Shown here piece after piece: positions 1 through 6,458 of a DNA stretch of 8,822 bases. The stretch is taken from the NCBI GenBank assembly GCA_964226685.1, contig CAXQRU010000108.1, positions 1-8,822 on the forward strand, written 5' to 3'. The DNA comes from CAXQRU01 sp964226685 (lineage in GTDB: Bacteria; Pseudomonadota; Gammaproteobacteria; Pseudomonadales; Cellvibrionaceae). Positions within the stretch are counted from its first letter, which is position 1. Each line of letters opens with the position of its first letter. Both the position numbers and the translations under genes were made by a program. Below the pieces are notes generated by a model. It saw nothing but the letters and a program-made list of their open reading frames with translations. It had not been told where the DNA came from and did not search any database.

Positions 1-94
1 GACTGCCGAGACTGCCGAGACTGCCGAGACTGCCGAGACTGCCGAGACTGCCGAGACTGCCGAGACTGCCGAGACTGCCGAGACTGCCGAGACT
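1..94. repeat. Perfect 9-bp tandem repeat coding (Thr-Ala-Glu)n
   Basis: The unit ACTGCCGAG is repeated ten times without a single change from base 2 to 91, plus one more ACT, and it clearly continues past the left edge. In the frame of the DUF2914 gene it reads Thr-Ala-Glu. Because the unit is a multiple of three, gain or loss of copies would change linker length without shifting the frame. The lack of any synonymous change suggests recent expansion or ongoing copy-number turnover. The true copy number cannot be known from this window. Confidence 0.95.
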
Positions 95-508
95 AGTGTT
101 GCGATCGAAGCTCCTGTTGACAATAACATCGAAGCATCACCTCAAACTGAGTTAAGCTCGAACATTATGAGTCCTAACGTCAAACGCGCCTTACTGACAT
201 GGGGCATTAGCGATAGAGAACCCGAGTCAACGGCCGAACCAATCATTCGCTTCACCGATGACGAAAACGAAAGGCAATTGATCTTTTTCTCCGAAGTGAT
301 CGATATGGCAGGTCAGCACTTCTTTTACGAATGGGTGAGAGAGGGCGAAGTGGTTGCTCGAATTCAAATTAATGTTCGAGGTGACCGCTGGCGTAGCCAT
401 GCATCCAAACGCCTGCGTCCATCTATTGCCGGATCATGGCAAGCACGGATTGTCGATGAACAGGGACAAGTGCTCGCTTCAATAGCCTTTGAGGTGGTTA
501 AACCTTAA
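2..508 (+). CDS. DUF2914 domain protein, 5' partial
   Basis: The reading frame is open from the window edge, so the start lies outside; the ATG at 167 is only an internal methionine. The visible 168 codons begin with a Thr-Ala-Glu repeat (about residues 1-31) and an acidic/polar linker (to about residue 55). A DUF2914-type domain follows to the end. Its signatures are a Leu-Thr-x-Gly-Ile-x-Asp-Arg-Glu-Pro opening, a Phe-Phe-Ser-Glu-Val strand, Gly-Gln-His before an aromatic-rich strand, an Arg-Trp-Arg motif, Gly-Ser-Trp, and a closing Gly-Gln-Val-Leu-Ala. In this family the domain usually sits at the C-terminus after a membrane segment and a low-complexity spacer, so the repeats probably form a flexible spacer between an unseen membrane anchor and an extracytoplasmic domain. 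No biochemical function is established. The last 11 bases overlap the convergent chemoreceptor gene. Confidence 0.85.
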   Translation, partial: TAETAETAETAETAETAETAETAETAETAETSVAIEAPVDNNIEASPQTELSSNIMSPNVKRALLTWGISDREPESTAEPIIRFTDDENERQLIFFSEVIDMAGQHFFYEWVREGEVVARIQINVRGDRWRSHASKRLRPSIAGSWQARIVDEQGQVLASIAFEVVKP

Positions 509-2825
509 ATTGCTTGAGCAAACCATTGAGCGCCATGCTGGAGTTGGCCATCGTCTGGCTGTTTTCTGCGGCAGCCTGCGCGCCCTGGTAATTATTTTTT
601 GAGAGCTCATCAATGTGTTCAACATGCTCCTGAACGCTGGAACTCGCAACGCTCTGCTGTTTTGCACTGGCCGCGATGCGAAGGTTAAGCTCAGTAATCT
701 CTGAGATTTGCTCTTTGATATTGTCCAGGGCCACACCCGCTCGCGTCGCTTCATCTACACATCGCGCCACCACTTCACGCCCATCATTCATTGCATGAGT
801 AGCCTCTTGAGCATTGGCTTGCAGCTTTTCAATAATGCTATTAATTTCGTGAGTGGACTCCTGAGTCCGGCTAGCCAGTGCTCGCACTTCGTCGGCTACC
901 ACCGCAAAACCTCGCCCCTGCTCGCCCGCTCGCGCCGCCTCAATCGCAGCGTTTAGTGCTAATAAATTCGTTTGTTCAGCAATGCTGTTAATCACGCTCA
1001 CCACGGAACCAATGGCTTCACTGGTCGCGCCCAACTCATCGATGACTTTCGTCGCATGGGCAACATCTTCTGCCACTTTAGCAACCGATTTCTTAGTTTG
1101 ATTCACTATACTCACGCCATCCTTGGTCGATTCGCTGACCAAGGTTGCAGCTTGCTTGGCTTTGTCCGCACTGTCGGCGACATCATCAATAGCCGAACTC
1201 ATTTCAGCCATAGAATGGCTGACTTCTTCTGTGGCGTATTGTTGCTCCTCAGCACTGCGCGCATTATCTTTAGAGGCAACACCCATCGCTTTTGATAAGG
1301 CTTCAACGGTATCCGCTTCACGCTTCACATTGATAATCAAATCCTGAATCTTTTGCACAAAACGATTAAAATTGCGCGACAAATCCCCCAACTCATCTTG
1401 ACGTTGCTCGCCATCTAAACGCGCTGTTAAGTTGCCATCGCCATCGGCCATATCGCGCATCAAGACCACCGTTTTTCGAATCGGGGTTACCATATAGCGC
1501 GCAAACAGATAACTTAACATCAGGCTGATGACCACCATGGCAATGCCAATCATCACAGATAAATTACGAATATTGGCCGTCACCGTTCTCGCTTCTTGTG
1601 TTGCTTCTTCGTAGGATATTTCAGAAAATAGCACCCATTGATTCCCAAGAACTTCCAATGGCACAAATGCTCCTAACATTGAACGACCATAGTGCTCATA
1701 AGAACCCGAGTATGTGTTACCCGACAAAGCTTGACGAACACCTTGTGTATCCACCGTCTCCAAACCAATGGAAGTCCCAGCGGTATCGATCTTTTGAAGA
1801 ACCGAATCGCTCACACCCGCCGCTTTTAGCTTAGATAAGTACTGGGCTTTATCTTCAATGACCAATCGATGATCTGTGCGCGCTTTTAAATCTTTACCCA
1901 CTAACATAGACTGGCCAGTCTTCCCCAAACCAACATTTTCCCAGTGATTATCAAAGGTCATAATGGCACTGATTTTATCGATCGGCATTTGAAAAATCAG
2001 CACGCCAATTTTTTGTTTACCAGAGAAAATGGGCGATGCAATAAATGAGGCCTGCGCTTCATAGGAAGGCGTATAAGTATCAAAATCATCGAGGTACACA
2101 TAATTGGCATCCTTGGCACCATTAGCCTTCGCAAAAGCTCGGCCAATTCCACTATCTGCGTAGGGGCCATCTTTTAGAGAAGTCGCATAATCCAATTCCT
2201 TAAAGACCGAATAGATAATTCTTCCTGTTTCTGAGTCTGCAATAAAAATATCGTAAAAACCAAAGGCTTGTAAAAAATCACGAGTAGCTGGGTGAAAACC
2301 TTTGTGGGTGGTGTTATAGAGTGAATCCCCAGGAGCTGCATCAAGCGCATCTTTACTGCCTAAAGGGTTTTTATTGGCCGCAATATATTGGTACTGAAGA
2401 GCGATGGAGGTATCATCAAGCCCATTGAACAGCGCAGAGACATTCGCACCAGTGCCATTGTTCAACGATTTGTATTGGCCGTTGTAGTCTTTTTCATAAT
2501 ATTTTTTGAGTTCAGCTTTCATAGTCGCCATATCGGGCAAACCATTCGTATTCAAATCGTCCACGGCACTTTTAAAGAGAAACGCTGCATCCGCTACAGC
2601 AGGCGAGTTGGACATCGTTTGGATTTGCTTGGCAACCACATCAAAATAGGTTTCTACTCGGTCTTTGTTGGTATAAGTGCTATTTACCAAGCTTTTGATG
2701 GCAGCATCCTCCAAAGCCTGTTTACTACTGGAAGAGGCAGAGAATGATAGCGAAACTACTGTCACTAAAATGGCCGCCACCACCAGGGCACCGGCCCCCA
2801 GAATTAACCGTTGTTGCATTTTCAT
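498..2825 (-). CDS. Methyl-accepting chemotaxis protein, double-Cache-like sensor
   Basis: Inner-membrane chemoreceptor of 775 residues that signals to CheA/CheW. Membrane segment 1 spans about residues 7-29. A long periplasmic sensor fills about 30-420; it includes an Asp-Ile-Phe-Ile-Ala-Asp-Ser-Glu-Thr-Gly segment near 192-201 and a Gly-Lys-Thr-Gly-Gln-Ser-Met-Leu-Val-Gly segment near 301-310, as expected of paired Cache modules. Membrane segment 2 spans about 421-442. A HAMP domain follows (Pro448, Asp-Glu-Leu-Gly near 477-480), then the signalling coiled coil with the conserved hairpin tip near 617-652 (Glu-Gln-Thr-Asn-Leu-Leu-Ala-Leu-Asn, Gly-Phe-Ala-Val-Val-Ala-Asp-Glu-Val-Arg). There is no C-terminal CheR/CheB-tethering pentapeptide. 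The ATG at 2825 is preceded by a modest TAGGT Shine-Dalgarno; a second ATG lies two codons in. The gene stands alone and its ligand is unknown. Confidence 0.95.
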   Translation of the reverse strand: MKMQQRLILGAGALVVAAILVTVVSLSFSASSSSKQALEDAAIKSLVNSTYTNKDRVETYFDVVAKQIQTMSNSPAVADAAFLFKSAVDDLNTNGLPDMATMKAELKKYYEKDYNGQYKSLNNGTGANVSALFNGLDDTSIALQYQYIAANKNPLGSKDALDAAPGDSLYNTTHKGFHPATRDFLQAFGFYDIFIADSETGRIIYSVFKELDYATSLKDGPYADSGIGRAFAKANGAKDANYVYLDDFDTYTPSYEAQASFIASPIFSGKQKIGVLIFQMPIDKISAIMTFDNHWENVGLGKTGQSMLVGKDLKARTDHRLVIEDKAQYLSKLKAAGVSDSVLQKIDTAGTSIGLETVDTQGVRQALSGNTYSGSYEHYGRSMLGAFVPLEVLGNQWVLFSEISYEEATQEARTVTANIRNLSVMIGIAMVVISLMLSYLFARYMVTPIRKTVVLMRDMADGDGNLTARLDGEQRQDELGDLSRNFNRFVQKIQDLIINVKREADTVEALSKAMGVASKDNARSAEEQQYATEEVSHSMAEMSSAIDDVADSADKAKQAATLVSESTKDGVSIVNQTKKSVAKVAEDVAHATKVIDELGATSEAIGSVVSVINSIAEQTNLLALNAAIEAARAGEQGRGFAVVADEVRALASRTQESTHEINSIIEKLQANAQEATHAMNDGREVVARCVDEATRAGVALDNIKEQISEITELNLRIAASAKQQSVASSSVQEHVEHIDELSKNNYQGAQAAAENSQTMANSSMALNGLLKQFKV

Positions 2826-2854
2826 AGAATTACCTAACGACTTCGTTCCTTATA

Positions 2855-2883
2855 GGTATAGAAGAAGTCCGTTGGTTTATCCA
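2855..2883 (-). promoter_or_regulatory. Weak candidate sigma-70 promoter for the chemoreceptor gene
   Basis: On the minus strand a TGGATA box (2883-2878) is followed after 17 bases by TATACC (2860-2855), about 30 bases before the start codon. Each box matches four of six consensus bases, so chance is quite possible. No flagellar sigma-28 pattern (TAAA and GCCGATAA) was seen. Confidence 0.25.
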
Positions 2884-2926
2884 TTTTTTGGCGAAATTCC
2901 GCCAACACATGATGACGCAAAAAAGA

Positions 2927-3826
2927 TCACATTTTATCAAGCAGCCATTGCGCAAAACATGCGATCTTGTGCTCATGGCGACGGGCCTTATGGTGCAACA
3001 AACAATACCACTGCGGCTGAGGCACGGCAGCCTCATTGAGGGCGAACAATTGACCTCTCGCTAATTCTTGCTGTACCAAGCACTCCGGAACCAAGGCGAT
3101 GCCAATGCCGGATATAGCCGCCTCAATCACCAAAAAATAGTGCTCCAGACGGCTGCGCCATTGCACAGCACTCATATCAAGACCTTGAGCCGAAAACCAC
3201 TCGGCCCAAACATGTGGCCTGGTGGTATGCAGCAACAAGTGTGATTGCGCCGATGGCTCACCTGCCGCCAAGGCTCGCAAAGTAGGCTCCATCTGTCGTG
3301 CGGCCACAGGTACTAAGCGCTCTTGAAACAGTGGGTAAGATTCAATACCCGACCACTGCCCAAGCCCCACATAAAGCGCCGCATCAACCCCATGGGTTTC
3401 TAGATCAAGCTCAGTAAATGTTTTTGAAAAATCCGAGGGTAGCGTCACCAACTCAATGCATACTTCTGGATAGGCTTGGTAAAACGCAGGCAATTGAGGA
3501 ATTAACCAACGCTCACCCAGCGTGGGCAAGATCCCAAGCTTTAGTACTCCACCAAGCCCTCGATGCTGCTGCAGCTCATCGGTAGCCAGAGAAAGCGCCC
3601 TTAGAGCCTGAGATACTTGGAACCAATAGGCCTGCCCGGCCACAGTCAGTTGTAACTGACGTTTATGTTGCTTGAATAAAGGCACTTTCAAGCTTTGCTC
3701 AAGGTGCGTGATCGCACGGCTAACCGCGCCAGGCGTGACGCACAGCTCCTGAGCGGCTTTGGTAAAATTCAAATGACGGGCGGCTACCTCAAAGGTGCGC
3801 AGCGCATTGAGCGGCGGCAAAGGCAT
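2927..3826 (-). CDS. LysR-family transcriptional regulator, GcvA-like
   Basis: Cytoplasmic DNA-binding regulator of 299 residues. The N-terminal winged helix-turn-helix opens with Pro-Pro-Leu-Asn-Ala-Leu-Arg-Thr-Phe-Glu-Val-Ala-Ala-Arg-His-Leu, a run typical of the GcvA-like branch. The recognition region is Thr-Lys-Ala-Ala-Gln-Glu-Leu followed by Ala-Val-Ser-Arg. A periplasmic-binding-protein-like effector domain runs from about residue 92 to the end. I chose the ATG at 3826 because the protein then starts at the usual distance from the Pro-Pro-Leu-Asn-Ala run and a weak GTGAG lies upstream. A GTG at 3835 would add three residues (302 in all) but has no visible ribosome binding site. The gene is divergent from the VOC/GhrA/AEC genes with about 114 bp between, the classic layout for a LysR regulator controlling its neighbours and itself. 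The effector is unknown; a hydroxy or keto acid used by the operon is an inference. Confidence 0.93.
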   Translation of the reverse strand: MPLPPLNALRTFEVAARHLNFTKAAQELCVTPGAVSRAITHLEQSLKVPLFKQHKRQLQLTVAGQAYWFQVSQALRALSLATDELQQHRGLGGVLKLGILPTLGERWLIPQLPAFYQAYPEVCIELVTLPSDFSKTFTELDLETHGVDAALYVGLGQWSGIESYPLFQERLVPVAARQMEPTLRALAAGEPSAQSHLLLHTTRPHVWAEWFSAQGLDMSAVQWRSRLEHYFLVIEAAISGIGIALVPECLVQQELARGQLFALNEAAVPQPQWYCLLHHKARRHEHKIACFAQWLLDKM

Positions 3827-3853
3827 AGAACTCACAATAATGACTAAAACTCA

Positions 3854-3881
3854 ACTATAGTGCAAAAAAATCGCTTCTAAA
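3854..3881 (-). promoter_or_regulatory. Candidate sigma-70 promoter for the LysR gene
   Basis: On the minus strand TTTAGA (3881-3876) and TATAGT (3859-3854) are separated by 16 bases. The -10 box matches five of six consensus bases and the -35 box four of six. Transcription would start near 3847, leaving a leader of about 20 bases. Confidence 0.4.
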
Positions 3882-3903
3882 AGCCACATTAGATGTTGAT
3901 AAT
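3875..3903 (+). promoter_or_regulatory. Candidate promoter for the VOC-GhrA-AEC operon
   Basis: GATAAT at 3898-3903 matches five of six bases of a -10 box. Seventeen bases upstream lies TTCTAA (3875-3880), a poor -35 box with about three of six matches. A weak -35 fits a promoter that needs an activator, as usual for targets of LysR regulators. The start point would fall near 3910, inside the palindrome at 3902-3922. Confidence 0.3.
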
Positions 3904-3922
3904 TGAATAATACTCACTCAAT
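3902..3922. promoter_or_regulatory. Palindrome ATTGA-N11-TCAAT, possible LysR operator
   Basis: Two perfect 5-base arms (3902-3906 and 3918-3922) flank 11 bases, and two further inner pairs also match. It lies in the divergent regulator/operon spacer, overlaps the likely transcription start, and ends seven bases before the AGGAGA Shine-Dalgarno (3929-3934). LysR proteins bind partly palindromic sites with a similar arm spacing, but the strict T-N11-A register is not clear here. Assignment to this regulator is inference. Confidence 0.35.
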
Positions 3923-3940
3923 ATTGATAGGAGACTGCAA

Positions 3941-4357
3941 ATGCGCCCATTTCATCTAGCTTTTCCGGTAACCAATATCGATGCCACCATCGAGTTTTAC
4001 CAAAAGAACTTTCAATGTGCACTGGGTCGACAAGCCGAGCGCTGGGTCGATTTTAACTTTTATGGGCACCAATTGAGTTTTCATCTAGTCGAAACCGAGC
4101 AAGCCTGGGCCAGCAACCCCGTTGATGGCGATGATATTCGGGTGCCTCACTTTGGCATCATCATGAAAAAAAATGACTGGCAAGCACTGCACGAGACCTT
4201 AGCGAACAATGACGTGCGCTTTGCACTTGAACCCAAGATTCGCTTTAAAGGTCAAACGGGCGAGCAAGGTACCTTCTTTGTACTCGATCCCTCCAACAAC
4301 ATTTTGGAGTTTAAATACTTTGACGACGATGCCACGATTTTTGCTAGGAGCGAGTAA
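3941..4357 (+). CDS. VOC-superfamily (glyoxalase/dioxygenase-fold) protein
   Basis: Small cytoplasmic protein of 138 residues with two paired beta-alpha-beta-beta-beta modules. The first opens with Phe-His-Leu-Ala-Phe-Pro-Val and an Ala-Thr-Ile-Glu-Phe-Tyr helix (residues 4-20). The second ends with Thr-Phe-Phe-Val-Leu-Asp-Pro-Ser-Asn-Asn and Leu-Glu-Phe-Lys-Tyr (111-126). His5, His70 and Glu123 sit where metal ligands of the fold usually lie, so metal binding is likely. Relatives include glyoxalase I, extradiol dioxygenases and fosfomycin-resistance proteins; the reaction here cannot be assigned. The ATG has a strong AGGAGA six bases upstream. It is the first gene of the operon; its stop directly abuts the start of the dehydrogenase gene, so the two are probably translationally coupled. 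Confidence 0.9.
   Translation: MRPFHLAFPVTNIDATIEFYQKNFQCALGRQAERWVDFNFYGHQLSFHLVETEQAWASNPVDGDDIRVPHFGIIMKKNDWQALHETLANNDVRFALEPKIRFKGQTGEQGTFFVLDPSNNILEFKYFDDDATIFARSE
4346..4350 (+). promoter_or_regulatory. Shine-Dalgarno of the dehydrogenase inside the VOC gene
   Basis: AGGAG lies within the last four sense codons of the VOC gene and seven bases before the dehydrogenase ATG, which follows the VOC stop with no spacer. This fixes the dehydrogenase start and supports coupled translation of the two proteins. Confidence 0.8.
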
Positions 4358-5239
4358 ATGAATATTGTTTTTCACAGCAGTCAATTTAACCTCAGCGAGT
4401 GGCAACAGGCTTTTGACAAGCTATCTGGCGATATCATTCTACAATCTGTCGACCAGGTGGCCATGACGGATATCGATGTCCTCTTGATATGGAAACCGAC
4501 AGTTCTAGATTGGAGTGCCGCTAGCAATTTACAACTGGTCGTGTGGTTAGGCGCGGGCGTTGATGTGACGAACCCCAAGCTGCAGCTACCCTCAGGTGTA
4601 CCCCAAGAACGCTTAAAAGATGGTGGCATGAAAGCCGCCATGTGTGATTACGCCCATTATGCTGTTTTGCATTACCAGCGCCGATTTGATCGGTTCCTAG
4701 AAGCGCAGAGACAGAGCCATTGGATAATCGAACGCGATTATAAACGAAAGTCCGATATCTCTATCGGCGTTCTAGGGCTGGGACACCTTGGTATGGCAGT
4801 AGCGGAATATTTAGCGAATCAAGGTTACCCAGTGTCAGGCTGGTCACGATCGCCCAAAAACCACGAAAACGTTCATAGCTATGCCGGCGACGAGCAGCTT
4901 GAGCCATTTTTGAAGCAATGCGACTTGCTAATTAATATGCTGCCTCATACCACAGCAACTCACCATTTACTGGATGAACAAAGGCTACGCCAACTGCCAC
5001 AACATAGCGCCATCATATCCTTATCGAGAGGCGCCATCATTGATACCCAAGCAATGGTCAACTTAATTGATCAAGGTCATTTACGAGGCGCTTTTATGGA
5101 TGTCTTTGAACAAGAACCCTTAGATAAGGCTAGCCCACTTTGGCAGCACCCTAAAATTATCATCACGCCCCACCAAAGTGCTCCAACTCAGACTCTCGAT
5201 TCCGCTCGAGAAATCATTCACTTGATTCAGGGCCTATAA
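4358..5239 (+). CDS. GhrA-like D-2-hydroxyacid dehydrogenase (glyoxylate/hydroxypyruvate reductase A family)
   Basis: Cytoplasmic NAD(P)-dependent enzyme of 293 residues, expected to interconvert 2-keto acids such as glyoxylate or hydroxypyruvate with D-2-hydroxy acids. The Rossmann motif Gly140-x-Gly-x-x-Gly145 follows Ile-Gly-Val-Leu. Trp162-Ser-Arg164 at the second strand fits a preference for NADPH in the GhrA branch. Expected catalytic residues are Arg224 (Leu-Ser-Arg-Gly), Glu253 (Asp-Val-Phe-Glu-Gln-Glu-Pro-Leu) and His272 (Ile-Thr-Pro-His). Leu-Gly-Ala-Gly-Val-Asp (64-69) and the His-Tyr-Gln-Arg-Arg-Phe-Asp segment near 105-111 are also GhrA-like. The protein is about 20 residues shorter than E. 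coli GhrA (312) and lacks the usual C-terminal tail ending in Arg-Gly-Tyr. It is the second gene of the operon, 41 bp before the permease gene. The fold and catalytic class are secure; the exact substrate is not. Confidence 0.92.
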   Translation: MNIVFHSSQFNLSEWQQAFDKLSGDIILQSVDQVAMTDIDVLLIWKPTVLDWSAASNLQLVVWLGAGVDVTNPKLQLPSGVPQERLKDGGMKAAMCDYAHYAVLHYQRRFDRFLEAQRQSHWIIERDYKRKSDISIGVLGLGHLGMAVAEYLANQGYPVSGWSRSPKNHENVHSYAGDEQLEPFLKQCDLLINMLPHTTATHHLLDEQRLRQLPQHSAIISLSRGAIIDTQAMVNLIDQGHLRGAFMDVFEQEPLDKASPLWQHPKIIITPHQSAPTQTLDSAREIIHLIQGL

Positions 5240-5280
5240 GTTTGATTTAATCGATCCTTCAACTTACAACGATAATAACC

Positions 5281-6192
5281 ATGACCGTATTTCTCGCTGT
5301 TGCGCCCGTCTTTTTAACGATTCTCTTTGGCTGCGCCTTGCGTTACTTTAATTTTCTGGAAGACACTTTTTGGCGCGGCGCTGAGAAAATTACCTATTTT
5401 ATCCTGTTCCCCGCTTTATTGGTCAGCAAAATGGCTACCGCCAATTTAAGCTCAATGGATTTCTCTAAACCCATTACCATCGTGCTGCTATTGTATTTAT
5501 CTATCACAGCCATCTTGCTTGTTTGTAGACCTTTTTTAGGCTTAGGCAACCCCCAATTCACCTCTGTATTCCAAGGGGGTATTCGCTTTAATACCTATAT
5601 TGGCTTATCGGTAGTCGTTGCACTTTATAATGAAGCCACTTTGGTGGTTGCCGTACTTATGGCATCATTGATGATTCCGGTCATCAATGTGCTCTGCGTA
5701 TTGGTGCTGGAATATTTTGGCAATAAAAAACAAACATCCCCCTGGCGAATGATAAAGTCCATCGCCTTGAACCCACTCATTTTAGCCTGCGCCATTGGTA
5801 TGGGCATTAACATTCTGAGAATCCCCATACCTGGCGCCTTGATGGAAACGCTTGATGTGTTTTCCCGTGCGGCCTTACCCATGGGTCTATTAACCGTCGG
5901 CGCTGCCTTTACTTTTTCCTCCATATGGCCCACTCGCTGGGCACTGCTCGTCGCCAGCATCGCAAAATTTATTTTACTGCCCCTAATCGCCATGAGCCTT
6001 TGCACCGTATTTGAAGTCAACGACTTAATTCGAAATTCATTATTAGTACTGACCGTTCTACCAACCGCCACAGCTTCCTATGTACTGGCCAGGCAGTTAG
6101 GCGGCGATTATTCATTGATGGCTACTATCATTACCGCACAAACGATTATGTCGGCGGTTTTGTTGCCGTTGCTGTTGGATTTTTGGGGATAA
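5281..6192 (+). CDS. AEC-family (auxin efflux carrier-type) permease
   Basis: Inner-membrane transporter of 303 residues, the usual length for bacterial AEC proteins, with about ten hydrophobic segments in two groups of five around a short polar middle (near 147-158). Family marks are Phe-Pro-Ala-Leu-Leu near 43-47, Phe-Asn-Thr-Tyr-Ile-Gly (103-108) in the fourth helix region, Ala-Leu-Pro-Met-Gly-Leu-Leu (198-204), and the C-terminal Pro-Thr-Ala-Thr-Ala-Ser-Tyr-Val-Leu-Ala segment (261-270) with Gly-Gly-Asp. Bacterial members export or exchange malate, malonate and similar small carboxylates. That agrees with the neighbouring hydroxyacid dehydrogenase, so transport of the same acid is inferred. 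No good Shine-Dalgarno is visible at the ATG, so translation may depend on coupling or be modest. No intrinsic terminator follows; intron-like debris begins about 85 bp downstream. Confidence 0.92.
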   Translation: MTVFLAVAPVFLTILFGCALRYFNFLEDTFWRGAEKITYFILFPALLVSKMATANLSSMDFSKPITIVLLLYLSITAILLVCRPFLGLGNPQFTSVFQGGIRFNTYIGLSVVVALYNEATLVVAVLMASLMIPVINVLCVLVLEYFGNKKQTSPWRMIKSIALNPLILACAIGMGINILRIPIPGALMETLDVFSRAALPMGLLTVGAAFTFSSIWPTRWALLVASIAKFILLPLIAMSLCTVFEVNDLIRNSLLVLTVLPTATASYVLARQLGGDYSLMATIITAQTIMSAVLLPLLLDFWG

Positions 6193-6277
6193 GCTTTGGA
6201 CACAAGAGCGACTCGCTCGAGAACGCGACTTCCGTAATGGTGGGTGGAAATACCGATTATAGAGAAGTAACACTATT

Positions 6278-6386
6278 GACCCTTGCCATTTGCAAGTGGT
6301 TATCGTCTAATACACAGTGATAAATAGACGGTGATCTTCCCGCAGAGGACTCTCACCTCATTAGTCAATGCCCATGCCGGGCGCGC
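6278..6386 (-). mobile_element. Group II intron 5'-end remnant (domain I-like), truncated
   Basis: Read on the minus strand from about 6386 the sequence is GCGCG then CCCGGCATGGGC. This resembles the GTGCG-type intron start and the first helix of domain I; CCCGG/GGGC arms can pair. Next comes a hairpin GAGG-TGAGAGT-CCTC (6358-6344), close to the conserved GGTGAAAGTCC-type element of domain I in bacterial introns. Further on is GATAACCACTTGC followed by GGCAAGGGTC (6287-6278), again like a conserved domain I stretch. Resemblance stops there, just where an AATCTGAAGGAAG-type element would be expected, so the intron is probably broken near 6278. No reverse transcriptase reading frame follows. 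The identification comes from remembered family patterns, not a covariance search; the exact first base is uncertain by a few positions. Confidence 0.6.
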
Positions 6387-6419
6387 GCAATCACAGGCAA
6401 GCGATACCAATAGGAGCCA

Positions 6420-6439
6420 GCTTACTGTAAGCGTTAAAC
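6420..6439 (+). repeat. Inverted repeat GCTTAC-T-GTAAGC followed by GTTAAAC
   Basis: A perfect 6-base inverted repeat with one central base (6420-6432) is followed directly by GTTAAAC (6433-6439), which fits the GTTRRRY core of an integron attC site. The lipoprotein ATG begins 19 bases later, the usual spacing for a cassette gene. However, the opposite RYYYAAC box was not found, and a degenerate 7-mer of this sort is common by chance. Treat as a lead only. Confidence 0.2.
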
Positions 6440-6458
6440 CCAACTAGCAGGAACTCAT

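Noticed and set aside
167..169. ATG as the start of the DUF2914 gene
   Set aside because: The frame is open all the way to the left edge through the Thr-Ala-Glu repeat, and there is no ribosome binding site before 167, so the real start lies outside the window.
3127..3140. Long open frames opposite the chemoreceptor, LysR and hemB genes
   Set aside because: They lie wholly inside well-supported genes on another frame, carry no domain signature and have no ribosome binding sites, so they are shadows.
6206..6218. GAGCGA-C-TCGCTC palindrome as a terminator for the permease operon
   Set aside because: The loop is one base and no T run follows on either strand.
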